Part shown: positions 17,037 through 24,389 of the stretch, in pieces
Layout of the letters: the number at the start of each line of letters is the position of its first letter
Position numbering within the stretch: the stretch's first letter is position 1
DNA from: JACTOJ01 sp032335695
GTDB lineage: Bacteria; Bacillota; Clostridia; Clostridiales; Clostridiaceae
DNA length: 64,000 nt
Assembly: GCF_032335695.1 (NCBI RefSeq)
Contig: NZ_JACTOJ010000008.1
Location: 145,328-209,327 of the forward strand
Direction: 5' to 3'
Notes under the pieces: model-generated
Database searches by the model: none
What the model was told of the DNA's origin: nothing
Seen by the model: only the letters and a program-made list of their open reading frames with translations
Program-made: the position numbers and the translations under genes

Positions 17037-17106
17037 AGAGTTCACTCCTTTCTCATCCGTAATCTATTTATGAAACCGGCTGACAATTTAATTCAGCTAT
17101 AAGATA

Positions 17107-17259
17107 TTAATATATGCCGAATCCTCCGCCGCATCCGCAGCCTGATCCCCCATAATATCCTGTATTATTTCCGCATCCAGAACAGCTTAAGAAAAATAAC
17201 GCTATTATAAATAATATTCCTGATCCAATAATGTCATTAGATCCTCTATAACTACTCAT
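17107..17259 (-). CDS. Small Cys/Gly-rich hydrophobic protein (module B alone)
   Basis: 50 aa. Starts MSSYRGSNDIIGSG, then the hydrophobic block ILFIIALFFLSCSGCG, then a Gly/Cys/Tyr tail. GGAGGG precedes the ATG. The block equals the C-terminal half of the proteins at 18582 and 18924. It lies 58 bases downstream of the module A gene at 17317, same strand, so the pair mirrors the fused order. Function unknown; single-helix hydrophobic proteins of this look occur among spore coat/YjcZ-like proteins. Confidence 0.8.
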   Translation of the reverse strand: MSSYRGSNDIIGSGILFIIALFFLSCSGCGNNTGYYGGSGCGCGGGFGIY

Positions 17260-17316
17260 CTTTAATCCCTCCGTTTACACTGTTTTTTACATAAAGCTAT
17301 AAATTTTAATTTTTAA

Positions 17317-17475
17317 TTAATCATCATAATGTTTATGACAGCATCCATGCCCCTTAGAGAATTGTAATATAATAAGAATCAATATGATAAGAGTAGGCAA
17401 ACTGCATATACAATTTGAACTTTGTCCTACACATCCTGGATAGTAGCCTCCACCATAACCTAAATTGTTAACCAC
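17317..17475 (-). CDS. Small Cys-rich hydrophobic protein (module A alone)
   Basis: 52 aa from a GTG start with GAGGAGG 7 bases upstream. N-terminal Gly/Tyr-rich lead, then CICSLPTLIILILIILQFS and HGCCHKHYDD at the end. This is the N-terminal half of the fused proteins at 18582 and 18924. No ATG is available in frame. Paired with the module B gene at 17107. Confidence 0.8.
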   Translation of the reverse strand: MVNNLGYGGGYYPGCVGQSSNCICSLPTLIILILIILQFSKGHGCCHKHYDD

Positions 17476-17698
17476 ATTAAAACCTCCTCGCAGTTTATAA
17501 AAATAACTTCATATATTTTTAATCTAAAGTTTTACACATACAGCAGTTAGATTAAAATCTAAACGCAAGCATTTTTAGGTAGCATTATATATAGGCTGTC
17601 CCATCTAACCACATATTACATAGTATGTACTACATGAGTGGTGCGTTACATTGACGAATCAGTAATTGCAAAATTTTCTAATAAAAATATTAAGTTTT

Positions 17699-18385
17699 CT
17701 ATTTTGTTCTTTTAGAAAAGTAAAGCTTTTTATCATTATCTATACCTGCATAGAATATCTCTGATATAGATTTAATTCCAATACTATTTAGCTGATGCAT
17801 AAGCCATTCTTTATCTAGTCCACCACTATAAAGATTTTCTTCCATTATCTCACTATCCATAATTATATCTTTCATAAGTCCAGAAGATGCTTTATTCATT
17901 CTAAGCTCTGAAGATGGGACAGGGCTTTTATTGAATTTTGATAGAACTGATAATTGCCCATCAGTTTCCATAACGGCCAATTCTACCTCGATAAAATTAA
18001 ATATATTTTTTTCTCTCAGCTTCATATTTAATTCATCTATTGAAAGCCTTATGCTTCTCATATTATTTTCTATAAAAACTCCTTTATCTATTACCGTAAC
18101 AGGATGAGACTGAACAAATTTTCTAAACCTCATACTTTTAATGCTTATAAAATCCGTTAATAAGGCTAATATTACCAAAACAGCCATAGCAACCCCAGAA
18201 GACATAGATTCATCCCATCCATTTATAGCTAAATCTGCTCCTAAAGATCCCATAGTTATGCCTACTATAAAATTAAAAAAAGTCATCTGAGAAATTAATT
18301 TTCTTCCTAAAATTCTTGAAAGAAACATCAAATACAAATATGCGAAAAGTGATTTTATCACTGTACTAACGATTATATGCCACAT
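17699..18385 (-). CDS. DUF421 (YetF-like) membrane protein
   Basis: 228 aa, normal length for the family. Three N-terminal membrane helices (about residues 8-25, 35-55, 63-80), the conserved RILGRKLISQMTFFNF and GSLGADLAI segments, then a cytoplasmic domain with PVTVIDKGVF and LNMKLREKNIF motifs. Family members (YetF, YrbG) are often linked to spores in bacilli; exact function is not settled. It sits within the cluster of small Cys-rich proteins and is divergent from the gene at 18582. Confidence 0.9.
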   Translation of the reverse strand: MWHIIVSTVIKSLFAYLYLMFLSRILGRKLISQMTFFNFIVGITMGSLGADLAINGWDESMSSGVAMAVLVILALLTDFISIKSMRFRKFVQSHPVTVIDKGVFIENNMRSIRLSIDELNMKLREKNIFNFIEVELAVMETDGQLSVLSKFNKSPVPSSELRMNKASSGLMKDIIMDSEIMEENLYSGGLDKEWLMHQLNSIGIKSISEIFYAGIDNDKKLYFSKRTK

Positions 18386-18581
18386 TCATACCCTCCAAAC
18401 TCTAAAAAATAACAGCTTAATGCTTATCATAGTTTTTGTTAATAACTAATAAGTATGTATCCTTCTATACTAAAAACTGGTGGAGAAAAATGTAACAAAT
18501 TATAGCTTTTTATCATATAGTGTACTATAACTAAAGATAAAAATAATAGATGAAAAAATCTAACATGAAAGGATTAAAAAA

Positions 18582-18851
18582 ATGAGCAGATGCTGTTGTA
18601 AAAAACAAATAGAATACAAACCTGTACCCGTACCTGTACCACCAAAAGGAAATAACTGCATTTGCAGTCTTCCAACACTAATAATATTGATTCTTATAGT
18701 TCTTCAATTCTCAAGAGGCTCTCATGGATGCCATGAAGATGATGATGAGAGCAGATGCTGCACAAAAGATGCTCCAATAGGTAATGGCATTCTCTTCATA
18801 ATAGCATTATTCTTCTTATCCTGCTCTGGCTGCGGAAGAGGAGCATACTAA
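18582..18851 (+). CDS. Cys-rich hydrophobic protein, fused A+B form
   Basis: 89 aa. MSRCCCKKQ and a Pro/Val stretch, module A (CICSLPTLIILILIVLQFS, HGCH), an acidic EDDDESRCC linker, and module B (GNGILFIIALFFLSCSGCG) ending RGAY. Two predicted membrane segments joined by a charged Cys/His loop. GAAAGGATT precedes the ATG. 72 bases upstream of a near-copy at 18924. The same two halves are separate genes at 17317/17107 and 19670/19461. Function unknown. Confidence 0.85.
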   Translation: MSRCCCKKQIEYKPVPVPVPPKGNNCICSLPTLIILILIVLQFSRGSHGCHEDDDESRCCTKDAPIGNGILFIIALFFLSCSGCGRGAY

Positions 18852-18923
18852 GCATAATTATTTACAAAATAAGCTTTTATAAATTTAGTAAAAATACTAT
18901 AGAAAAGTAAGGAGGAAAAATAT

Positions 18924-19205
18924 ATGGCAGCTGTTGTAACTCCCGGAATAGGCACTGGATTTAATCCCGGATTAACTGGTCTCGGAGCTGGTTATGGACA
19001 AAGCGGAAACTGCATATGCAGTTTACCAACACTAGTAATATTGATTCTTATAGTTCTCCAATTTTCAAGAAGATCTCATGGATGTCATGACGATGATGAC
19101 GAAAGCAGATGCTGCACAAAAGATGCTCCAGTAGGTAACGGTATACTCTTCATAATCGCATTGTTCTTCTTATCCTGCTCTGGCTGTGGAAGAGGAGCAT
19201 ACTAA
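18924..19205 (+). CDS. Cys-rich hydrophobic protein, fused A+B form, second copy
   Basis: 93 aa, with AAGGAGG before the ATG. The N-terminus is Gly-rich (MAAVVTPGIGTGFNPG) and unlike the neighbour, but from CICSLPTL onward it is nearly identical to the 18582 product, so the two arose by tandem duplication with an exchanged N-terminus. The N-terminus resembles the Gly/Tyr lead of the module A gene at 17317. The Cys-rich linker is DDDDESRCC. Confidence 0.85.
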   Translation: MAAVVTPGIGTGFNPGLTGLGAGYGQSGNCICSLPTLVILILIVLQFSRRSHGCHDDDDESRCCTKDAPVGNGILFIIALFFLSCSGCGRGAY

Positions 19206-19306
19206 AACAAGTTCATACTTGAACTTCCAAAATTTCATGAAGAATATTATTATCAACATCTATTTCATGATTAATTTGAATAACCTCTCCGAATTTAATT
19301 TAAATT

Positions 19307-19347
19307 GTAAGACTGTTGAAGAAATTTTTTTCTTTAACAGTCTTACA
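19307..19347 (+). terminator. Terminator after the fused pair
   Basis: GTAAGACTGTT pairs with AACAGTCTTAC around an A/T-rich loop, then TTTTA. About 100 bases after the 18924 gene. Confidence 0.7.
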
Positions 19348-19403
19348 TTTTAGGTCATGCTTTAAAAGACCGCTTACATAATTCTTTGGCAGAAGTCAAT
19401 AAA

Positions 19404-19453
19404 AAAAAGTACAAAGAAGTTTTTATTTTCTCTAACTTCTTTATACTTTTTTA
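19404..19453. terminator. Bidirectional terminator
   Basis: AAAAAGTACAAAGAAGTT pairs with AACTTCTTTATACTTTTT, A and T runs on both flanks. Terminates the minus-strand pair ending at 19461 and backs up the plus-strand pair. Confidence 0.75.
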
Positions 19454-19460
19454 TTTTATA

Positions 19461-19616
19461 TTAATAAAATCCATAACTAGAACCGCATCCGCATCCAGTT
19501 CCTAATCCACCGCAACCACCTGTTCCGCATCCAGCACAAGCTAGGAAAAACAATGCAATAATAAATAATATTCCATTACCAATTTGCTGATTTCCACCTC
19601 TACAGCAACTGCTCAT
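19461..19616 (-). CDS. Small Cys/Gly-rich hydrophobic protein (module B alone)
   Basis: 51 aa. MSSCCRGGNQQIGNG, hydrophobic ILFIIALFFLACAGCG, then a tail with GCGCG. AAGGAGG before the ATG. Second copy of the split type: it lies 53 bases downstream of the module A gene at 19670. MSSCCRGG lines up with ESRCC in the linker of the fused proteins, so the split point is inside that linker. Confidence 0.8.
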   Translation of the reverse strand: MSSCCRGGNQQIGNGILFIIALFFLACAGCGTGGCGGLGTGCGCGSSYGFY

Positions 19617-19669
19617 TTTTCTGCCTCCTTTCTTTAGTTATATTTATCTATTATAAAGATGAATCTATT

Positions 19670-19840
19670 CTATTCATCACAATCTTCATGTCTATGATGG
19701 CAGCAAGGCTTGCTAAATTGAAGAATAATAAGAATTAGTATTACCAAAGTAGGTAAACTGCATATGCAGTTATTAGCAGGCTGAGGTACCATAACTGGCT
19801 GATATACTACTTGTTTCCTACAACAGCAGCAACATCCCAT
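19670..19840 (-). CDS. Small Cys-rich hydrophobic protein (module A alone)
   Basis: 56 aa. MGCCCCCRKQVVYQPV, Pro-rich spacer, CICSLPTLVILILIILQFS, then CCHHRHEDCDE. AAAGGAGG before the ATG. The N-terminal run of five Cys and the terminal Cys/His/acidic end suggest metal binding or cross-linking (inference). Paired with the module B gene at 19461. Confidence 0.8.
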   Translation of the reverse strand: MGCCCCCRKQVVYQPVMVPQPANNCICSLPTLVILILIILQFSKPCCHHRHEDCDE

Positions 19841-20037
19841 ATAAACTAACCTCCTTTCTTTAAAAAGTAGGATAATCTTAGGTTACTCTATTCTTTATCG
19901 AATAAACTTCATTAATTTCTGTATAACATTATTTTTTATTACAATATAGAATATGACAAGTTTATTCATATTGATACATTTTTGGAAAGCTTCAATGCAT
20001 ACTAATTCTTATCTTCATTTTTTAACCTGCTTTATAT

Positions 20038-20271
20038 CTAACAGCAGGTTAAAAAGTACAAGGCTATTATAAAAAGTATACCGTTATCTATAGTCCCTTC
20101 GCCGCAGCATCTATTTTTATCCCTATATTTTTTATGATGGTTAGAAAACTGTAAGATTATAAGAATTAAGATAGTTAAATACCTAAGATTACAAAGGCAG
20201 TCATTCTGCTGTATAGGCACATATACTGTTTGATATTCCACTTTTTTATTAGAAGAATGTTTGCTCATCAT
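20038..20271 (-). CDS. Divergent fused A+B Cys-rich protein
   Basis: 77 aa from the ATG at 20271 (AAAGGAT upstream; a longer frame to 20325 lacks a ribosome site). Contains VEYQTVYVP, a diverged module A (CLCNLRYLTILILIILQFS), a basic linker with NRCCGEG, and module B (NGILFIIALYFLTCC) that stops right after the membrane segment with no Gly-rich tail. Fifth module A of the cluster; the linker is basic, not acidic. Confidence 0.8.
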   Translation of the reverse strand: MMSKHSSNKKVEYQTVYVPIQQNDCLCNLRYLTILILIILQFSNHHKKYRDKNRCCGEGTIDNGILFIIALYFLTCC

Positions 20272-20390
20272 TAGTATCCTTTCTATCATTGCTTTATATC
20301 TTATATCAATAAGATTATTTTTCATTCATACTATATAATATTTTTATGTTATTGATTTAGTTACAGTATTTAATTTTTAAAACATAACCT

Positions 20391-20435
20391 AAAGAAGAAG
20401 ACCATGTTTATAAAACACAGCCTTCTTCTTTACAA
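20391..20435 (-). terminator. Terminator after hemerythrin-like gene
   Basis: AAAGAAGAAG pairs with CTTCTTCTTT across a 20-base loop, 9 bases after the stop. No long T-run follows, so only moderate support. Confidence 0.5.
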
Positions 20436-20443
20436 ATCTATAT

Positions 20444-21001
20444 TTACTTATATTTTTTAGATAGTTCATCTAATATGGTCAAATAAGTTTTCGATATATT
20501 ATTGGCATCTGCTTGCTTTTCAAATTCTTCCACTCTAACATCCACATCCTTTAAAATATCCTGTGAAAGATTTTTTTCAGCATAGGTATAAACTAATTTA
20601 TTTTCCTTATCTATATGCCTTTCCAAAAGCTTGGTATAACCAACAGCATTAGTCACAATATCAAGCTTGCTGTCTAAACTTTTGCTTTTACTATATTCAT
20701 TAACAGCCGCTTCCAATTCAGAGGTGTAGAGTCTTCCCAAATCATGCTCCACCAGCATGCCATGTGTGATTAAATTAGTACCAATATTGCCAAGATGCTG
20801 CTGCATTTCTTTAAACAATATATGCTCCTCTTTACCATGATGATGCTTATCTGCGTAATTTCTAATGAAGCTTATCATCTTATGGAAATCCTCAGGACAA
20901 GGTTCCATGCCCTGAAGTATTTCAAGGCATGCATTTCTAACCGCCTTATTAAATTTCATTATATTATCATGCTCTGATACCATAATGTTAATGCTGTACA
21001 T
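20444..21001 (-). CDS. Hemerythrin HHE-domain protein
   Basis: 185 aa. A four-helix di-iron fold is implied by His residues in SEHDNI, YADKHHHGKEEHILF, THGMLVEHD and LERHIDKENKL. In anaerobes such proteins act in O2 or NO sensing or detoxification (family knowledge). AAGGAGG lies just before the ATG. It follows the unknown gene at 21006 after 4 bases, so the two are co-transcribed. The hcp gene lies upstream behind a terminator. Confidence 0.9.
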   Translation of the reverse strand: MYSINIMVSEHDNIMKFNKAVRNACLEILQGMEPCPEDFHKMISFIRNYADKHHHGKEEHILFKEMQQHLGNIGTNLITHGMLVEHDLGRLYTSELEAAVNEYSKSKSLDSKLDIVTNAVGYTKLLERHIDKENKLVYTYAEKNLSQDILKDVDVRVEEFEKQADANNISKTYLTILDELSKKYK

Positions 21002-21005
21002 AAAA

Positions 21006-21614
21006 TTACCTCCTTGCTATCTTATTTGTAACTTCATCTACTCTTTCGTAATACAAATTAGAATTATGAAGCATTCCTTTTATTAATGCTTCTCTTAAAG
21101 TATAATATACATTTATATCTCCGCCTACTGCATCCCAATAGGATTTATGTAAGCAAACATTTCTTTTCCATATCACTTCATTTTCCTCTTGTGAAACAAT
21201 CGCATTAGCCCTATCGCAAGGCATACCATCTAAAAGCTTATCATTTAAATATTTAAATGCATAAGAAGGCTCTTCCTCTCCTATTTCCGCATTATTTTTA
21301 CTATAGTTAAAAAATATTGTTTTTATTTCTTCTATATGACTTTTGTCTTTATTTAAAATACTCGTAACTGCATAAGCAAATCTGTATTCCACCACAGAAA
21401 CTTGCTTTTGAAGCCATCCGTGTATATTGCTTTCATCAATTATATCTTCTAAAGGCTTATCACTTAAGCTTCCAAACTTCTCTTCAATATCCTGTTTTAA
21501 ATCAGACACTATCTGATTTTCTTCTGAAAACTCTATAACCTGGTTAACTACAGCATTCTGAAACTTTATTTTATTATATAACCTATAATGAATAGGTCCT
21601 AAGTATTTACTCAT
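21006..21614 (-). CDS. Conserved-looking protein of unknown function next to hemerythrin
   Basis: 202 aa, soluble, mixed charged and helical, no signal peptide or membrane helix. Not recognised. It has two Cys (DGMPCDRAN and NVCLHKSYWD) and several aromatic residues. It is translationally close to the hemerythrin gene (4-base gap) and near hcp, so a role in handling nitrosative or oxygen stress is the natural guess, from context only. Confidence 0.75.
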   Translation of the reverse strand: MSKYLGPIHYRLYNKIKFQNAVVNQVIEFSEENQIVSDLKQDIEEKFGSLSDKPLEDIIDESNIHGWLQKQVSVVEYRFAYAVTSILNKDKSHIEEIKTIFFNYSKNNAEIGEEEPSYAFKYLNDKLLDGMPCDRANAIVSQEENEVIWKRNVCLHKSYWDAVGGDINVYYTLREALIKGMLHNSNLYYERVDEVTNKIARR

Positions 21615-21667
21615 AAAATTCTCCTCATTTTCTATTTTGTCTCTGCTTTAATCTTTTCTTTAGTATT

Positions 21668-21697
21668 AAAGGGTATGCACAAACACATACCCTTTAT
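21668..21697 (-). terminator. Terminator after hcp
   Basis: AAAGGGTATG pairs with CATACCCTTT around a short loop, between the hcp stop and the next gene. Confidence 0.75.
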
Positions 21698-21748
21698 TAT
21701 TATTTCCCTGCTAAATAGACATTTATCTTTTCAACCAACGGATCTGTA

Positions 21749-23389
21749 TTATTTGCCGAAGAATAATTCAATATCATCCTCTACTGTTCCGATTCCTGCT
21801 ATACCGAAATTTTCCACCAAAACTTTTGCTACATTTTGTGATAGGAAGGCTGGAAGTGTAGGTCCTAAGTGAATATTTTTAACTCCAAGATATAATAGGG
21901 ATAAAAGTACTATTACAGCTTTCTGCTCATACCATGCTATATTGAATACTATTGGAAGTTCATTTATGTCTTCAAGACCGAATACTTCTTTAAGTTTTAG
22001 AGCTATTAATGCTAAGGAATAAGAGTCGTTACACTGACCTGCATCAAGAACTCTTGGAATTCCTCCTATATCTCCTAATTCCAGCTTATTGTATTTGTAT
22101 TTTGCGCATCCTGCTGTTAAAATAACCGCATCCTTTGGAAGTGCTTTTGCAAAATCTGTATAGTAATTTCTTGACTTAGCTCTTCCATCACAGCCTGCCA
22201 TAACCACAAATTTCTTTATAGCTCCTGATTTTACTGCATCTACTATCTTGTCTGCTAATGCTAGAACCTGATTATGAGCAAAGCCTCCGATAATTTCTCC
22301 TCTTTCAATTTCTGTAGGTGCTGCACATTTCTTAGCATGTTCAATTATTTCACTGAAATCTTTCTCTACTCCTACCGTGCCCGGAATATGCTTGCAGCCT
22401 GGGAAGCCTGCAGCTCCTGTAGTATAAACTCTATCTTTATAGCTGTCTTTAGGAGGTACTATACAGTTAGTAGTCATGAGAATTGGTCCGTTAAAGCTTT
22501 CAAATTCTTCTTTTTGCTTCCACCATGCGTTTCCGTAGTTTCCTATGAAATGCTTATATTTCTTAAAAGCTGGATAGTAGTGAGCTGGAAGCATTTCTGA
22601 GTGAGTATATACGTCAACTCCAGTTCCTTCTGTCTGCTTAAGCAGCATTTCTAAATCTTTTAAATCATGTCCAGATATAAGTATTCCCGGTTTATTTCCA
22701 ACACCAATATTAACCTTTGTAATTTCAGGATTGCCATAAGTTCCTGTGTTAGCACCATCAAGAAGTGCCATTCCATCAACACCACTCTTACCAGTAGCCA
22801 TAGTAAGCTCTATAAGCTCATTAACAGTTAGCGTATCATCTAAAGTTTTTGCTAGTGCTTCCTGAAGGAAAGCATCCACTTCTTCGTTATCAAAGCCAAG
22901 AGCATTTGCATGCTTTGAATAAGCAGATAAACCTTTTAATCCATATATAATAAGTTCACGTAAGCTTCTTATATCTTCATTTTCAGTAGCTAGTACACCT
23001 ACGGTCTTTGCCTTTTTAGCCATTTCATCCTTATCAAAGTTTTCCCATAAAGCAGCCTTAGAAAGGTTGTCCTTATTTGTTAATTCTTCTAATAAAGCTT
23101 TTTTAGCATTTAAGGTCATTACTATTCTTTCATAGAATATCTCTTCATCAAAGTTTGCATTTGTTATAGTTGTGAATAAATTTAATGTAATCATATGATT
23201 TAAATCTTTGCTGATTACTTTTCCTTCTTTTCTAAGTCTTGTAGTTATTTCTGAAATTCCCTTTGTTACATATATTAATAAATCCTGCATATTAGCTACT
23301 TCTGGTTTCTTCCCGCATACACCTACTTTAGTGCAGCCGCTGCAGCTTGCTGTTTCCTGACATTGATAACAAAACATCATATTTTCCAT
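21749..23389 (-). CDS. hcp: Hybrid cluster protein (hydroxylamine reductase)
   Basis: 546 aa, full length. Iron-sulfur/hybrid-cluster enzyme, reported as hydroxylamine or NO reductase and protein nitrosylase. N-terminal Cys7-X2-Cys10-X8-Cys19-X5-Cys25 binds the cubane; hybrid-cluster ligands are in AGFPGCKHIPG, LTAGCAKYKYNKL and DAGQCNDSYSLAL. CAGGAGG before the ATG. An upstream FNR/CRP-type dyad at 23472-23485 suggests activation under nitrosative stress. It has its own terminators on both sides; the hemerythrin pair is downstream. Confidence 0.97.
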   Translation of the reverse strand: MENMMFCYQCQETASCSGCTKVGVCGKKPEVANMQDLLIYVTKGISEITTRLRKEGKVISKDLNHMITLNLFTTITNANFDEEIFYERIVMTLNAKKALLEELTNKDNLSKAALWENFDKDEMAKKAKTVGVLATENEDIRSLRELIIYGLKGLSAYSKHANALGFDNEEVDAFLQEALAKTLDDTLTVNELIELTMATGKSGVDGMALLDGANTGTYGNPEITKVNIGVGNKPGILISGHDLKDLEMLLKQTEGTGVDVYTHSEMLPAHYYPAFKKYKHFIGNYGNAWWKQKEEFESFNGPILMTTNCIVPPKDSYKDRVYTTGAAGFPGCKHIPGTVGVEKDFSEIIEHAKKCAAPTEIERGEIIGGFAHNQVLALADKIVDAVKSGAIKKFVVMAGCDGRAKSRNYYTDFAKALPKDAVILTAGCAKYKYNKLELGDIGGIPRVLDAGQCNDSYSLALIALKLKEVFGLEDINELPIVFNIAWYEQKAVIVLLSLLYLGVKNIHLGPTLPAFLSQNVAKVLVENFGIAGIGTVEDDIELFFGK

Positions 23390-23446
23390 ATGTATATCCT
23401 CCTGAAATCTTTAAGATTTATTTTTTATTTTCTTCATGAGTTAATA

Positions 23447-23452
23447 ATACTA
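23447..23452 (-). promoter_or_regulatory. hcp -10 box
   Basis: TAGTAT on the minus strand. No good -35 is present; the dyad at 23472-23485 occupies that place, as expected for an activator-dependent promoter. Confidence 0.5.
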
Positions 23453-23471
23453 TGGATTACTATATGTTTCG

Positions 23472-23485
23472 GTAACATTTGTTAC
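23472..23485. promoter_or_regulatory. FNR/CRP-type (HcpR-like) operator
   Basis: GTAACAAATGTTAC on the minus strand: 6-base perfect arms. Its centre is about 40 bases from the predicted start, the class II activator position. Confidence 0.65.
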
Positions 23486-23498
23486 AGGAATAAAAAAA

Positions 23499-23519
23499 AG
23501 CTATGTTTTTACATAGCCA
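23499..23519 (-). terminator. Terminator after the DUF4886 gene
   Basis: GGCTATGT-AAAA-ACATAGC followed by T8 on the minus strand, 15 bases after the stop. Confidence 0.85.
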
Positions 23520-23533
23520 AATAAATTTAAATT

Positions 23534-24304
23534 TTAACCCTTTATAACGCTGTGAACGGTGTCTTTGATTACACTTAAGGCTTTTAAATCCACATTTGCA
23601 TCAGGTGAAAAAATAGTTTCAGGCACATAGGTATTTTCTAAAATATTTTTTCCTAGTATGACTTCATACCAAGTAGCAGCCGTTAGATATCTGCCATATA
23701 TGTAGTGCATATGGAAACCATCTCTGCAAAGAGAAATACCGCCTTTTTCATATATGAAAGGTTCTTTTTTTCTTGCTTCTTGAATCACATCACCGCAGGG
23801 GATAATTCTAATTTCTAATTTATCTGCAGCTTTAGCATAAGCCTTCTTTAGCATCTCATACATTTCCTGCTGATTCTTATGGTATCGTCCAAAACAATCA
23901 TGAGTGCTGTCTATTTCATAGGCCCAGGTTTGGTGAATCAAAATCTCCGCATGGGAAGTGTTCTCTTTTATATATTGAAATAATTGCTCAATATAAGGAT
24001 AATAGGTTTCCTCTAAGCCGCTGTCATGGCTTGCCTGCTGAATTATAACAAAATCCCATTCCTCTTCTTGAAGCGCATCCTTAATGGACACATAATTGTC
24101 TGTAGCCGTTCCATTTATTTGATACATATATAACCTGGCATTTTCTTGTATATTTTTCCAGTGAGTTTCTAATGGACATCCACCTATGTACAAATTCACT
24201 ATCTTTGTATCTATCCCTCCTGCCTGGGCTATCTTATGAAGATAGTGAGTGGCATCTTCTGAGAAACTGTTACCTATAGCTAAAATTTTGATTTTCTTTT
24301 CCAT
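23534..24304 (-). CDS. DUF4886 protein, SGNH-hydrolase-like
   Basis: 256 aa. N-terminal ILAIGNSFSEDATHYL has the GNS nucleophile-type block of SGNH/GDSL folds, then GGCPLETHW (Gly block) and IIQQAS (Asn block replaced by QQ), and near the C-terminus RDGFHMHYIYGRYL with the Asp-X-X-His pair. DUF4886 proteins often sit with glycosidases, fitting the GH3 gene upstream in the same operon direction. Substrate unknown; deacylation of a carbohydrate is an inference. Confidence 0.85.
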   Translation of the reverse strand: MEKKIKILAIGNSFSEDATHYLHKIAQAGGIDTKIVNLYIGGCPLETHWKNIQENARLYMYQINGTATDNYVSIKDALQEEEWDFVIIQQASHDSGLEETYYPYIEQLFQYIKENTSHAEILIHQTWAYEIDSTHDCFGRYHKNQQEMYEMLKKAYAKAADKLEIRIIPCGDVIQEARKKEPFIYEKGGISLCRDGFHMHYIYGRYLTAATWYEVILGKNILENTYVPETIFSPDANVDLKALSVIKDTVHSVIKG

Positions 24305-24333
24305 TTAAATTCCTCCCAATATAAGCAAAGGCT

Positions 24334-24368
24334 AATACCCTCAGCATAAATTAATATGCAGAGGGTAT
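24334..24368. other. Hairpin between GH3 and DUF4886 genes
   Basis: ATACCCTC-A-GCATA pairs with TATGC-A-GAGGGTAT. No T-run follows on the minus strand, so it looks like an RNA processing or stabilising hairpin, or a weak attenuator, within the operon. Confidence 0.55.
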
Positions 24369-24389
24369 GCAATAATTTTTCTTTCAGTT

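Noticed and set aside
17580..17660. Imperfect palindrome around TACATAGTATGTA as an operator or repeat
   Set aside because: No second copy and no promoter relation seen; left as unexplained gap sequence.
20372..20388. TTTTTAAAACATAACC near the hemerythrin gene as a solitary MITE end
   Set aside because: One mismatch in the diagnostic AGCC end and no TATCAACATT part; too weak to count.
23499..23519. Short palindrome GGCTATGT...ACATAGC thought to be another MITE end
   Set aside because: It lacks the TTTTAAAA and TTGATA parts and has a T8 tail, so it is a terminator whose stem resembles the repeat by chance or by common A/T bias.
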